A DNA stretch of 64,000 nucleotides from Plenodomus lindquistii (lineage: Eukaryota > Ascomycota > Dothideomycetes > Pleosporales > Leptosphaeriaceae): contig JANUWI010000004.1 of assembly GCA_025504975.1 (NCBI GenBank), positions 558,001 to 622,000 on the forward strand, read 5' to 3'. Shown here one piece after another: positions 1 to 10,103 of the stretch. Made by a program: the position numbers and the translations under genes. Under the pieces are notes generated by a model. That model was not told where the DNA came from, did not search any database, and saw only the letters and a program-made list of their open reading frames with translations. Every line of letters begins with the position of its first letter. The first letter of the stretch is position 1.

Positions 1-193
1 CCTCATGAGCTCGGGAGAGCAGATGGGCTTGCTTTCATTGCATAATTGCACGATTGAGTATCCTTTTGCAGGCTCCCGAAGTGCCTATGTAAGCCCGTGC
101 CAGTCATGATGCACGCTTCGTAAGTAAATTCCCTTGACCATGACCACGCCGACAACCCAAAGAAAGAGCGATTGCACCTTTTGCGGCACACGC

Positions 194-1026
194 TTAGACC
201 TTGAAACCACGCGACCTCCTGCGTCCACGAGCACGCTCGAACTTGCGGCCCTTGCTCTCGACGTAAGGCTTCTTGTTAGAGTGGGGTCCAAAGCCGAAGT
301 GCTTGACGGCCTCACGGGCGTTCTTGGGGCCACGGAGGAGAAGGGTGTTGGACCCGGTGGGGAAACGGGTGGCGACCTCATCGATGGTGAGCGTCTCACC
401 GCCGGCTTGCAGGATGCGTGCGCGGGCAGAGGCAGTGAAGCGGAGAGCGGCGATGGAGAGTTTGGGGAGCTCGAGAAGACGGTTGTCGTCAGTGACGGTT
501 CCGACCTGTACATGTGTTAGACGAACTGTTCATCGACCGTCTGTAGGGGCGTAGCATACAATGACGATGGTCTTGCCCTCGTGGGCCTTGGCGGAGCCCT
601 TGCTGGCCGCGGTCGCGAGGATGCGGGACAAGCTGACAGCTGCCACGTTGTTAGCGATTCGACTCGAGTCTATGTGTAATCGGTCGTCTTACGAGGGCGG
701 TTGATCTTGGACATCATGAGGCGTCGCAGAACCGTCTTGTTGAAGGGGGCATCCGTACGGCCTATTCGCAGTCAGCATTCACACAATTGCGCACAGTGAC
801 GGGAACTGCTTACGAGCCAGAAACTTGTACAGACGCACCAACAGCTTGACGTAGGGGTTGGTGGACTTGGCGACCTCTGTATACTTCGTCAATCCTCTCG
901 CTCTTCAAGATTCATGTTGCGTCTGGAAAGACTGCAGTCGCCCGCGCATTGCTGCGCCGACTCGACGGGGGTTCACGTACTGCGGTGCCCGTCTCGAACA
1001 TGGTGCTTGTCGAGATCGATACCCAT
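194..1026 (-). CDS. rpl18: 60S ribosomal protein eL18 (5 exons)
   Basis: Structural protein of the large cytosolic ribosomal subunit. Proposed exons (minus strand): 1026-981, 876-814, 761-693, 639-560, 505-194, giving 189 aa, close to the usual ~185 aa for the family. The start is the ATG at 1026, which opens with MGIDLDKHHVRDGHR, the conserved eL18 N-terminus. Further matches are LVRLYKFLARRTDAPFNKTV, MSKINRPP, the HEGKT stretch and the C-terminal GPHSNKKPYVESKGRKFERA followed by an arginine-rich tail ending GFKV. All four introns have GT..AG ends (donors GTACGT, GTAAGC, GTAAGA, GTATGC) and the frame closes exactly at each junction. Many small introns near the 5' end are typical of fungal ribosomal protein genes. 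Recognition is from family knowledge; splice sites are my reading. Confidence 0.95.
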
Positions 1027-1988
1027 TTTGACTGATTTGGAGCGGCGACAGGTGCTGTGGGTTAGTAACGAACTGAGAGGTGAACTTTGCAATCGCGAGA
1101 AGGAGGAATTTGGACGCTCGCTAAGCAAGTGTGAGCTAGGGCTTGAACGGGCTAGGTCTACGCTAGTGCCTTTTGGGGACACTGCAAGCAAAATCCATGT
1201 GGAGCCACTGCGGAATAACATCAGGGATCTTACAACATGTCGATTTTCGTATTTCAGCGCACCAATCAACGATACGTGGCGTCAAGGGGCTCTGACCAAT
1301 TAAACCATACTGATCAGGCTGAGTGGGCGTATTTAACGTGGTAACGATCAAATGCCCCATAAATCAGGGATACTAGCCTATCAACGATAGTTACGAGCAC
1401 CAGTATATTGTCTTATTGGCGCGCTGAAGTACGAAAATTAACATGGTGTATCGACGAATCCATCCAGCAGTGGAATGCCCTGTACACTCTGTTCTATACA
1501 CTCTAGTGTAGTATACGTACCCAGCCTAACCTGATGAGTTGACAACCATGATAAGAACGCTACTCTACAGAATCACCAGCAGACACAAAACCCAACATGG
1601 AGCACACGCATTACTATTACTTGCTAAATGGTATATACCAGTGCGTAGCGTCAAGCCAACTGCAACATCTATATATAGCTCAACGTGTAGTTTAGTCATC
1701 TTCCGCATCGTGACTCCTTAGACATGCTATCGAAACAGATCCAAGACGTTCCCAAATTGTACCGTGTTGAACAAAACGCCCGGGCATCATGTAGAATGAA
1801 CCCGCCTGTCTATGCGACCAAACACCCGTGCCTGTCCACTCCAAATAACTTTCAAGATAATGATAGAAGACAAGATACAAGTACAGGCGCGAAGGGCCTT
1901 GCAAGAAGTTGCTTGGAAAAATGCCAATGCCATGAACCGCGCATGGCTGGTGGCTAACGAGACATGCCGTATAGTCTTGGCGATCGGC
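1027..1988. other. Intergenic region, no gene seen
   Basis: This stretch lies upstream of rpl18 and downstream of the transporter gene. It must hold the rpl18 promoter and the transporter 3' end. Open frames here are short and do not resemble a known protein. Apart from the inverted repeat at 1236-1445 I see no defined element. Confidence 0.6.
1236..1445. repeat. Imperfect 31-bp inverted repeat, possible old MITE
   Basis: The left arm (1236-1266) and the reverse complement of the right arm (1415-1445) agree at 27 of 31 positions; all four differences are transitions (C/T or G/A). Both arms begin with CATG. The inner parts also share two short direct repeats, ATCAGGGAT (near 1220 and 1363) and ATCAACGATA (near 1264 and 1379). 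The ~210-bp size with a non-coding interior fits a decayed miniature inverted-repeat element, but I see no convincing target-site duplication. Confidence 0.5.
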
Positions 1989-3418
1989 TTAGATGCCCTT
2001 TTCGCCCATGATCTTGCCGATTCCGTTGTAAACCTTTCCAGTTTGCTCAGGGGCATAGCGGGGACCAAGAGAGCCCAAGACCATGAACATGGAGATGATG
2101 ACAGCGGTGAAGATCATCAACTTGCGGAGGACAGGCCTGGTGTGACCAAGCTCCTGCCACTTCATACTGCCCTGACCAAGATATTCCTTGAGCTTCTCAC
2201 CACCAAGCTTGTAGTAGATGAGACCACCGAGTGCAATGCTGTAGCCAAATGCCTGTAGGAGCGAGACGGGGTCCTTGAAAAGAAACATGGACGCGAAGAC
2301 GAGGAGAATATCCTTGAGCACACCGGAGAGGGTGAGAACAAGAGAGGATGTCTTGCCAATCTACAAGCTGTTAGCGCAGGCTCGCGAAAAAGTAACGGGT
2401 ACACGAACCAGGAAGACGACTGAGACGTTGAGCAAAAAGGCAACACTAGCATTGGCGAGGAGCGTGATCAGACCAACACGATCGATGTCGACCATGGTCA
2501 TTCTGGGCAGCTCGGTAATCATGAGCACGCAGCCGTTGATTACAGCGCAGGCCGGAGCGTAGTAGTAGAGAGAGACGAGAGGATCCATCTTGAAGTCGGA
2601 GCCACTGAGCAAGCGCTGGACCATGACAAGACGAACAGCCTCAAAGACGATACCAGCTACCTGGAAGAGGAAGCCGATCATGACGAACTTGATCTCGCCA
2701 AGCGAAGCGATGACAACGCCGATGACAATGAAGGAAACATTGCCGAGGGTCTTCATGTTGACGGGTGAGACGCCGAGGCCCCAGGTTGCCAGAAGCACGG
2801 CAACGGGGGTCGTAGCCTACACAGGTCAGTGTGTGCTGCGTCGTGTGCGGAGAGTTGTTACAGCATACCTTGAGCATCTGGATGAAGGCAACACTGAGGT
2901 AGAGGTACGCCTGGTTACCGCAGATCAAACTGGCGCTGAAAAAAAGGCCGATGGGCACAATGGCTCGCAGGTATACCCGGCCGGTCATGGGCACCTTCTT
3001 TCTCGAATCTAGGATGGTGGTGAAGCGGGCAAGGAACTGCGTCATGATGGTCGCAAAGATCAAGTGCCATGTCGTGAGGAAAATGGGGAATTCTGTCAAG
3101 ATGTCAGCAGTTGGCTGGTGGATGAGGTAGTCGAGGGGCGCTGGAGCCGTGACGTACGGAACTTTGCTGTGTCGAGGATGTACTTGTTGAAGACGATTGT
3201 GCTGGAGCTGAGCGAGATCCATATCCTGCGGCGGGTCAGCTGGTATTGGCCATGGGCAAGGAGAGGACAGGGCCGCCGTACGCGATGTAGACGGCAGGGT
3301 GGAACGAGGCTGGCTCGGGCGCAGACTTGAGCGCCTCGGGGTTTACAGTGGGCAGCACGGGCTGGGCTGGGTCGCGGGCAGCGTCGACAGAGGACCTGAC
3401 CTTCTCGTCGGAAGACAT
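1989..3418 (-). CDS. glfB: TPT/nucleotide-sugar transporter, probable UDP-galactofuranose transporter (5 exons)
   Basis: Multi-pass membrane transporter of the drug/metabolite superfamily (TPT/DUF250 domain). Exons (minus): 3418-3282, 3225-3158, 3092-2869, 2816-2409, 2360-1989, giving 402 aa. A polar N-terminal tail (MSSDEKVRSSVDAARDP) precedes about ten hydrophobic segments; family-typical stretches include STIVFNKYILDTAKF, LTTWHLIFATIMTQ, SVAFIQMLKATTPVAVLLAT, FGYSIALGGLIYYKLGGEKL and LGSLGPRYAPE. An upstream in-frame ATG (3703) was rejected because its extension is low-complexity and unlike the family. The last intron needs donor GTTCGT, less usual but the only one that keeps VVFLIGKTSSL in frame. 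It diverges from the UDP-galactopyranose mutase gene. In Aspergillus the UDP-Galf mutase and the Golgi UDP-Galf transporter are also adjacent, so I infer the same role. The transporter family is certain; the substrate is an inference from context. Confidence 0.85.
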
Positions 3419-3509
3419 GGCGGCAAAGTGCGGTGGTGGTGAACGAACGACTCTGGGGTGGGCGTGAGAAAAGGGTGGGTGCGTGGGAGCAACGAGGCGA
3501 CAAGCGGGC

Positions 3510-3524
3510 AAGAAGAAGAAGAAG
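3510..3524 (-). repeat. (CTT)5 pyrimidine tract in the transporter 5' region
   Basis: On the plus strand this reads (AAG)5. It lies 92 bp upstream of the transporter ATG, where fungal 5' leaders often carry pyrimidine tracts. Confidence 0.7.
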
Positions 3525-4619
3525 GCGAGGTGGACAGATTGCGCACTCTGGTGCTGACTAAGGCGTAGGGGTCTTGCGGCTTGCGTGGGCAAAGCAGGGC
3601 AAGACAGGGCAAGGCGCAAGGCAGGGCAGAGGAACGAACACGAGCAAAGTTCAGGTCGTCTATCAGGACAAGAGGGAGTTGTTGGGAAGGCGCAAGAGTG
3701 CACGAGTAATTTGCGCTACTGCGTCCATGGGCGCGACCAGGGGGCAGGAGGGGCGGAGCGGAATGGCCAGACGCACAGTGGCGGCGCTACCATCAAGCGA
3801 GGCTTGCCAGATGAAGATGAGCCGGGAGCACGCCCGTCTGAAACAAGAGATTTGCGAGCGACGCGCAAGCAGCGCCCGCCACTCCTGCCTCTGCGACCAT
3901 TCACCCAGCAGCGGACCGTGTTGGACGCCTCGCTGCATGACATGCCTGTCCACGCCGTGTGCCTGTGTAATAACATGGCGAGATGGCGATGTGCCTGGAG
4001 TACGTACACAGTACACGGTATCTGTGTAGAGTAGAGTAGCACGCCCGTCTCGCTCGCTGGGACGGGGGTCATGGGAGGCGCAGATAGGGGTAACAGTCTT
4101 TGTCCAGTGCAGCCTTCATGCCGTCAAGGAGAGGCTGCTGGCGATCGACCATTCGAAGCCATGTACACATGCGTACTTCATCTATCTACCTGCAGGACCT
4201 GGCCACGGCTAGATAGGTACAGCGAATGCATCCGTCGGCACTTGTTCACTACAGTACTCTACATATCTATGCACTGTTACCACCGTACATACATGTCATG
4301 TAGCACACAGGTGACAGACAGCTCTGGGGGAGGAAGCAGCCCGTTTGCAACTTAGGATGAGTAGAGTACCGTGTACATACTGTGTATCGTCGTGACCCCC
4401 AGCAGCCAATCAATGCTGGCACGCGCAGCTCATCTGTCTGATACCGCCGCCTTTGCCCCCAGCTTTCTCCCCTTTTCTGGCCCACTGTCCGACAGAGTGC
4501 TGAACCCTGCCCAGATCCGGCGCTTGGCGCGCTTGCTTGCTCGGTCGGCGCGCTATAATTCTACGCTGCAGCGCTGCTGTTGCTGTTGGCCACCGGCCAC
4601 CGCCAGCCCTTATTGCCCT

Positions 4620-4640
4620 CTGCTGCTGCTGCTGCTGCTG
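4620..4640 (+). repeat. (CTG)7 microsatellite
   Basis: Seven perfect CTG units lie about 70 bp upstream of the mutase start codon, probably in the 5' leader or promoter. It could be length-variable between isolates. Confidence 0.85.
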
Positions 4641-4711
4641 AGTACATGTTGAACCTCGCCCGTCAGACTTTGAAGAGAGTGCCTAGTTTTCAAGAATTGC
4701 TGCAGGGAAAC

Positions 4712-6465
4712 ATGGGCTCCGCCAAGCAAGAAATGTACGCCTCACCGCCCTCCTGCCCTGCCCGCAATTCCTCCCCTCCCCCCACCATGCTCGAGCTGAC
4801 CATGGCGAAGCAATGTTGACGTCCTCGTCATCGGGGCTGGGCCAACCGGTCTGGGTGCTGCGAAGCGCCTGAATCAGATTGTATGTGCCATGTCTCCCCA
4901 GCAGCACAGCGCTGCACTGCACTGCAGGAGTCACTGCTGACGCTTCCAGAATGGCCCCTCGTGGCTCATTGTAGACTCGAACGAGATCCCCGGTGGGCTT
5001 GCCTCGACAGACACGACTCCAGAAGGCTTTGTGAGTCTCCTCCCCGCCAATTGACCCCTCCTGTCTAACCCCTCGCCAGCTCTACGACGTCGGCGGCCAC
5101 GTCATCTTCTCCCACTACAAGTACTTTGACGACTGCATCGACGAGGCCCTCCCCCGCGACGATGACTGGTTCACCCACCAGCGCATCTCGTACGTCCGCT
5201 GCAAGAGCCAATGGGTCCCCTACCCCTTCCAGAACAATCTGTCCATGTTGGGCAAGGACGACCAGGCCAAGTGCGTTGACGGCCTCATTGATGCCGCCCT
5301 CGAGGCCCGCGTGGCAAACACAAAGCCCAAGGACTTTGACGAGTGGATCATGCGCCAGATGGGGGTTGGCATCGCCGACCTCTTCATGAGGCCCTACAAC
5401 TTCAAGGTCTGGGCCGTGCCAACGACCAAGATGCAGTGCCAATGGCTCGGCGAGCGTGTCGCAGCGCCCAACGTCAAGGGTGTCATCAACAACATCATCC
5501 ACAACAAAACCGCAGGAAACTGGGGACCCAACGCCACCTTCCGCTTCCCCGCAAAGGACGGCACCGGTGGCATCTGGATCGCCGTCTCCAACACACTTCC
5601 CGACTCGAAGAAGCGATACGGCGAGACCGGCACAGTCACCAAGGTTGACGCCAGCGGGCACAAGGTCCACCTCAAGGACGGTACCGTGGTCAACTACAAG
5701 AAGCTCGTCAACACCATGGCCGTCGACGCTCTGGTCGAGTCCATGGGCGACAAGAAGCTCATCGATCTTAGCAAGGGCCTCTTCTACTCTAGCACCCACG
5801 TCATCGGTGTCGGTATTCGGGGCGAGCGACCAGAGCGCATAGGCGACAAGTGCTGGCTCTATTTCCCTGAAGATGATTGCCCCTTCTACCGCGCAACCAT
5901 CTTCTCAAACTACTCCCCGTACAATCAGCCTCAGAAGGACGTGAAGCTCGCTACACAGCAGCTTGCAGATGGCTCCAAGCCCAGCTCGACAGAGCCCAAG
6001 GATGGACCTTATTGGTCCATCATGTTGGAGGTATCCGAGTCGAGCATGAAGCCCGTCGACAATGACAACATGCTCAAGGACTGCATTCAGGGTCTGATCA
6101 ACACCGAGATGATCAAGGCTGATGACGAAATTGTCTCCACCTATCACCGCCGCTTTGACCACGGATACCCCACTCCTTCGCTCGAACGTGAGGGTGTTTT
6201 GACAGAGCTCCTCCCCGCCCTTCAGGCTCAGGACATCTGGTCGCGTGGTCGCTTCGGGTCTTGGCGCTACGAGGTTGGAAACCAGGACCACTCGTTCATG
6301 TTGGGTGTGGAGGCTGTGGATAACATTGTCAATGGCGCTGTTGAGCTCACTCTCAACCACCCTGACTTCGTCAACGGCCGCAAGAACGAGGAGCGTCGTC
6401 TCAAGGACGGTGCTCAAGTGTTTGCCGAGGCATCCCTTGCTCTGAGGAACAAGGGTGTCGAGTAG
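4712..6465 (+). CDS. glfA: UDP-galactopyranose mutase (4 exons)
   Basis: Flavoenzyme that interconverts UDP-galactopyranose and UDP-galactofuranose in the cytosol, the precursor step for Galf in fungal cell-wall and glycoconjugate sugars. Exons: 4712-4734, 4811-4880, 4950-5030, 5080-6465; 519 aa against about 510 in Aspergillus. Exon 1 is only 23 bp. It is required because the frame of the FAD fold has a stop just upstream; joining it gives MGSAKQEINVDVLVIGAGPT, with the dinucleotide-binding GAGPTG at residues 16-21. Other family matches are GGLAS, YDVGGHVIFSHYKYFDDCID, WVPYPFQNN, RPYNFKVWAVPTTKMQC, GPNATFRFPAKDGTGGIW, HRRFDHGYPTPSLEREG and GRFGSWRYEVGNQDHSFMLG. Exons 2 to 4 are well supported; the tiny first exon is inferred from frame and splice signals. 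Its neighbour on the opposite strand is the probable UDP-Galf transporter. Confidence 0.96.
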
Positions 6466-7059
6466 ACGCTTAGCATGAGGGAATGGGATACCCGAGAAAG
6501 GAGTAGATATTACTGGATACCACGCGACGATTTACATGATATTGACTGAGATGCATATACATATATAGGGGTCTTTACGACTACTACACCCTGGCTGCCA
6601 TGGGTAGATGGATGTATTCGTCATGGTCTTCTGACCGATGGATACATCATATACAATATAAACATAGACAGCCGTACTGCGACATTGCCCTGCATCTCCT
6701 TGACTGGTTGCTTGATGTTCATCTATGCTCATTGACGACAGACACACATGACGCTACAGTTGACACACATCGTCATATGCGAGTACCCTCAAGGAAGCGG
6801 AAAGGATGTAGAGTTACCGCGCATCTTCAGCATCTTCAGGAATAAGAAAGTTTCTGATCAAAACTGACGCGATGACTCGAAGTACTTGACCTAGACGAGA
6901 CCTTTTGTATTTGAAAGATCTTGTGTTTGAAACGGAAGTCTCCAGTGCGCACGACTAACCCGATTCGATTAGACTCATCTCCCTTTCCGTGAATAATTGC
7001 AGAAACCCCGCGACATCGGCGAGAGAGAGAGTCACAATGTCAATCCCTCCGAAACACCA
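6466..7059. other. Intergenic region between glfA and PRO2
   Basis: Holds the glfA 3' end and the PRO2 promoter and leader. AT-rich stretches around 6545-6570 and 6650-6665 could serve 3'-end formation. A GAGAGAGAGAG run sits at about 7021-7031 shortly before the PRO2 start. No further gene is evident. Confidence 0.6.
6873..6878 (+). promoter_or_regulatory. Possible Gcn4/CPC1-type site (TGACTC) upstream of PRO2
   Basis: TGACTC is the core of the general amino-acid control element bound by Gcn4 in yeast and CPC1 in filamentous fungi. It lies about 180 bp upstream of the start of a proline-biosynthesis gene, a sensible place for it. A related GACTCAT occurs near 6972. A six-base match can arise by chance, so this is only suggestive. 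Confidence 0.35.
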
Positions 7060-8469
7060 ATGTCTCTAACAAACGCAACACCGCTTGAGGTGGCACAAGC
7101 CGCCCGAATAGGATCACGGAAAATCGCCGTTCTCACGACTGAAGAGCGCAATGCATCGTTGACTGCCATATATGGAGCACTTGTAGTGGGGAAAGAGGAG
7201 GTGCTGGCGGCCAACGTGAAAGATCTGGAGTCTGCAAATAAGGCTGCAGCAGGCGGAACACTGAGTACAAGTCTGGTCAAGAGACTTGACCTGTCAAAGC
7301 CAGGCAAATATGAAGACATGCTGCAAGGAATTCTGGACGTGCGAGACCTGGAGGATCCAATCAATAAGACTGTATCACGAACGCTACTGGACGACGATCT
7401 GCTTCTGAGCAGGATAACGTGCCCTATTGGAGTACTCCTGATCATCTTCGAAGCTCGCCCAGAAGTCATTGCAAACATCTCTGCTCTTGCCATCAAGTCC
7501 GGAAATGCTGCTATCCTCAAAGGAGGTCGAGAGTCAAGTCACAGTTTCGCTGCCATAGCGTCAATCATCTCTAAAGCACTGTCGGATACAGCAGTCCCCA
7601 GCGATTGTCTACAGCTTGTTCAGACGCACGATGTGATCGCCGACCTGTTGAAGCAAGACACATTCATCGATTTGTGTATCCCGAGGGGAGGCAACAAACT
7701 TGTTCGCTACGTAAAAGACAGCACGACGATTCCCGTGCTTGGTCATGCCGATGGGATTTGTTCGACATACCTATGTGCAGACTACCCTGCTGATAAAGCG
7801 ACGAGCGTCATCCTCGATGCAAAGACTAGCTACCCGGCGGGTTGCAACTCGCTCGAACAACTACTAGTCGAAGAATCTGCACTCAACACTACTCTCCCTG
7901 TGATCGTAGATGCGCTATTGAAAAAAGGCGTTTCCCTACGCTGTGATTCACCCTCGTTGTCTGCTCTACGAAAGAGCCTCGACGCGCACTCTGGCGCTCT
8001 GCTACAACCGGCAGGACCTGACGACTATGATACCGAGTTCCTCGATCTGGTGCTCGCATTGAAAACTGTGCCAGACGTCGCAGCAGCGATCGAACACATC
8101 AATGCACACGGCTCCCACCACACCGACGCTATTCTTACTCTCTCCCAGTCCAGCGCCAACACCTTCCTCGCAGCAGTTGATAGCAGCAGCGTTTATTGGA
8201 ACACATCGACACGCATGGCTGATGGCCAGAGGTATGGATTTGGAACGGAGGTGGGCATCAGCACGAACAAGATTCACAGCAGAGGTCCGGTGGGATTAGA
8301 AGGCTTGACGATATACAAGTGGGTTATTAAGGGCGACGGACAGGTCAGTGCAGACTACGGGGCTGGAGCAAAGGCATGGAAACACAAGGTCTTGTTTGAC
8401 GAAAGCGTGGCGCGAAACGAAGAGGAAAAGGAGCTGTTGAGGGAATTCAGAGCAAGGAAAAGCTCTTGA
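7060..8469 (+). CDS. pro2: Gamma-glutamyl phosphate reductase (proline biosynthesis)
   Basis: NADPH-dependent enzyme that reduces gamma-glutamyl phosphate to glutamate-5-semialdehyde, the second step of proline synthesis from glutamate; ProA/Pro2 family of the aldehyde dehydrogenase superfamily. One exon, 469 aa, against about 456 in yeast. The open frame continues upstream to a non-ATG codon, but the first in-frame ATG (7060) gives MSLTNATPLEVAQAARIGSR, a normal family start. Recognisable stretches include CPIGVLLIIFEARPEVIANI, ALAIKSGNAAILKGGRES, DLCIPRGGNKLVRYV, HADGICSTYLC and the catalytic-cysteine region KTSYPAGCNSLEQLLV (Cys262). The C-terminal EVGISTNKIHSRGPVGLEGL is also typical. It is convergent with the alcohol dehydrogenase gene, 194 bp apart. 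Confidence 0.96.
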   Translation: MSLTNATPLEVAQAARIGSRKIAVLTTEERNASLTAIYGALVVGKEEVLAANVKDLESANKAAAGGTLSTSLVKRLDLSKPGKYEDMLQGILDVRDLEDPINKTVSRTLLDDDLLLSRITCPIGVLLIIFEARPEVIANISALAIKSGNAAILKGGRESSHSFAAIASIISKALSDTAVPSDCLQLVQTHDVIADLLKQDTFIDLCIPRGGNKLVRYVKDSTTIPVLGHADGICSTYLCADYPADKATSVILDAKTSYPAGCNSLEQLLVEESALNTTLPVIVDALLKKGVSLRCDSPSLSALRKSLDAHSGALLQPAGPDDYDTEFLDLVLALKTVPDVAAAIEHINAHGSHHTDAILTLSQSSANTFLAAVDSSSVYWNTSTRMADGQRYGFGTEVGISTNKIHSRGPVGLEGLTIYKWVIKGDGQVSADYGAGAKAWKHKVLFDESVARNEEEKELLREFRARKSS

Positions 8470-8663
8470 GTTCAACTCAGGTACTTGCAACTTAGCAAGA
8501 AGCATAGGACTCGTCAAATGTGAGAAGACTGCACCGTTCTAGTGCATGTGCAGCAGCTCGATGATCGCTCCATCGGTCTGCTCAAAGTTATGGGAATTGT
8601 GAGAGCAACTTGTCCGCTAGAACCGACACCGCTGGATGTAGCACATCTTGAAATTGGCTCGAG

Positions 8664-10103
8664 TCACCATAGTAGGATCGCCTTGACGACTTCTCCAGAG
8701 TGTGTGTCTGCCAAGGCCTTCTCAAACTCATCGAACTGTTCAAACATCAACAAAATCATTCCATGTTAGCAGCTAGGGGTTAACTTACCGAGTACATTGC
8801 TGTTAATTTCTCGATTGGGCTTGGAATGAGTCAGCTTGATGATATTAATAAGCACGGAACTTGGCAAACGTACAATTTGCCTTGTCGATACCAGTCAATC
8901 ATTTTCGGCACAAACTATGACGATGTCAGCAAATGTCGCATGAGCAGGAGCCTGATCCTGTACTTTGTCTGGTTGTGCATGGCCTTCGATACATCCACGA
9001 AGTTGATGTCCGAACTGTGACTAGTTAGAAACAACCTTGTAGAATTAAGAAAATCTATCAAACTCACTGTCATCAAGCTGCCCACGTCAACATTCATCGC
9101 ACCCTCCACAATACCAATCAAGACCATCTGACCCTTTGGCCGCAGCGCCTGACAACCAGCGTCGATGATTGGTTTTACACCTGTCGTGTCGAAATTGGCA
9201 TTCATGCCCCCTGGAGAGATTTCTTTGAGAGCTGCTACCAGATCATTTGTTAGCGAAGGAAGGTTCGCTGTGTTAATTACGTGCGTTGCCCCAAGCTCTC
9301 GAGCCAGATCTAGACGAGATTGCACACGGTCCACGCCAATGATGCTCTTTGCATTGCGAAGTTTTGCGGCCATGATTGCTGCCATGCCTACGCCACCAAG
9401 GCCGAAGACCTGCGGGCCATGTATCAGCATTTGTTCCACATGGGCTTGATGGCTCACTCGTAGGATGGGAACTCTGACTTACGGCAACGGCATCTGTTTC
9501 CTTGACGTCTGCGAGTTCTGTCACTGCCGCAGCTCCAGACTGATACCCACATCCCATGGGCGCGAAAAGCTTCAACTCTTCTTCATTCTTAACCAAACCT
9601 TCAACATTCAGCGTACTTGTACCCTTTGCAATTGCCAGTTGTGAAAAGCTACTCTGGCCGAAAAACAATCCGCTCACGGCGCTGCCCTCGCCTTGGTCAT
9701 CCGTACGATACACATCAGCCACACTGAAGATGTTCCTGCTATGAAATTCCACACAATATCCTGGGGTCTCGTCCGCACATGCCCTACACGACTTCTCCCT
9801 GCAGTAATCAAACGACAAGAGTACCTTGTCACCTGGCTTGGTATGGTTGATCTCCGATCCGACTTTCTCCACGATGCCTGCGCCTTCATGGCCGGCAATT
9901 TTTGGATAAGGAGAGAAGCCAGAGGCACCATCCGGTGTCAAGGTCAGCGCAACGTCTGTGTGGCAGAGACCTGAGGCGATGATCCTGACAAGTACTTCAT
10001 CAGCGAGGGGATCGCGGACTTTGACTGATGCTTTGCGCCATTGAAGAGAGCTATCCTTGGGGGCGTCGCTGAGGATTGCGGTTGTGGAGTTTGGGTATGC
10101 CAT
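8664..10103 (-). CDS. Zinc-dependent alcohol dehydrogenase (aryl/benzyl-alcohol type, 6 exons)
   Basis: Medium-chain NAD(P)-dependent alcohol dehydrogenase; substrate not deducible, but the closest recalled relatives act on aryl or benzyl alcohols. Exons (minus): 10103-9483, 9409-9068, 9014-8964, 8914-8874, 8819-8789, 8735-8664; 385 aa. Catalytic zinc ligands are Cys47 (SGLCHTD), His72 (GHEGAG) and Cys185 (MGCGYQSG). Four cysteines, 101, 106, 109 and 117, form the structural zinc lobe, with a longer first spacing than the common C-x2-C. The cofactor motif GLGGVG is at 210-215. The small 3' exons spell FGHQLRGCIEGHAQPDK, FVPKMIDWYRQGKF, PIEKLTAMYS and FDEFEKALADTHSGEVVKAI, all collinear with the family C-terminus, which supports four tightly packed introns there. 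The frame closes at every junction. Confidence 0.93.

Larger units (their letters stand above)
3419..4711. promoter_or_regulatory. Divergent promoter region between glfB-like and glfA
   Basis: A 1.3-kb non-coding region separates the two divergent starts, so any shared control of the pair must act here. It holds a (CTT)5 tract on the transporter's strand (3510-3524), a degenerate GGGCAA-rich tandem stretch (about 3589-3626), and a (CTG)7 tract ahead of the mutase. TATAAT-like sequence occurs near 4553. No known transcription-factor site stands out, and no ORF here looks real. Confidence 0.5.

Noticed and set aside
134..520. Open frames on the plus and minus strands over the rpl18 last exon
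   Set aside because: They are shadows of the conserved ribosomal protein frame; only that frame matches a family.
3419..3703. Upstream ATG (3703) in frame with the transporter, giving a longer N-terminus
   Set aside because: The added residues are Pro/Ser/His-rich leader translation unlike the family; the ATG at 3418 gives a normal start.
6997..7059. Longer PRO2 reading frame starting before 7060
   Set aside because: It begins at a TTG, not an ATG, and the added residues are not family-like. The first in-frame ATG is at 7060.
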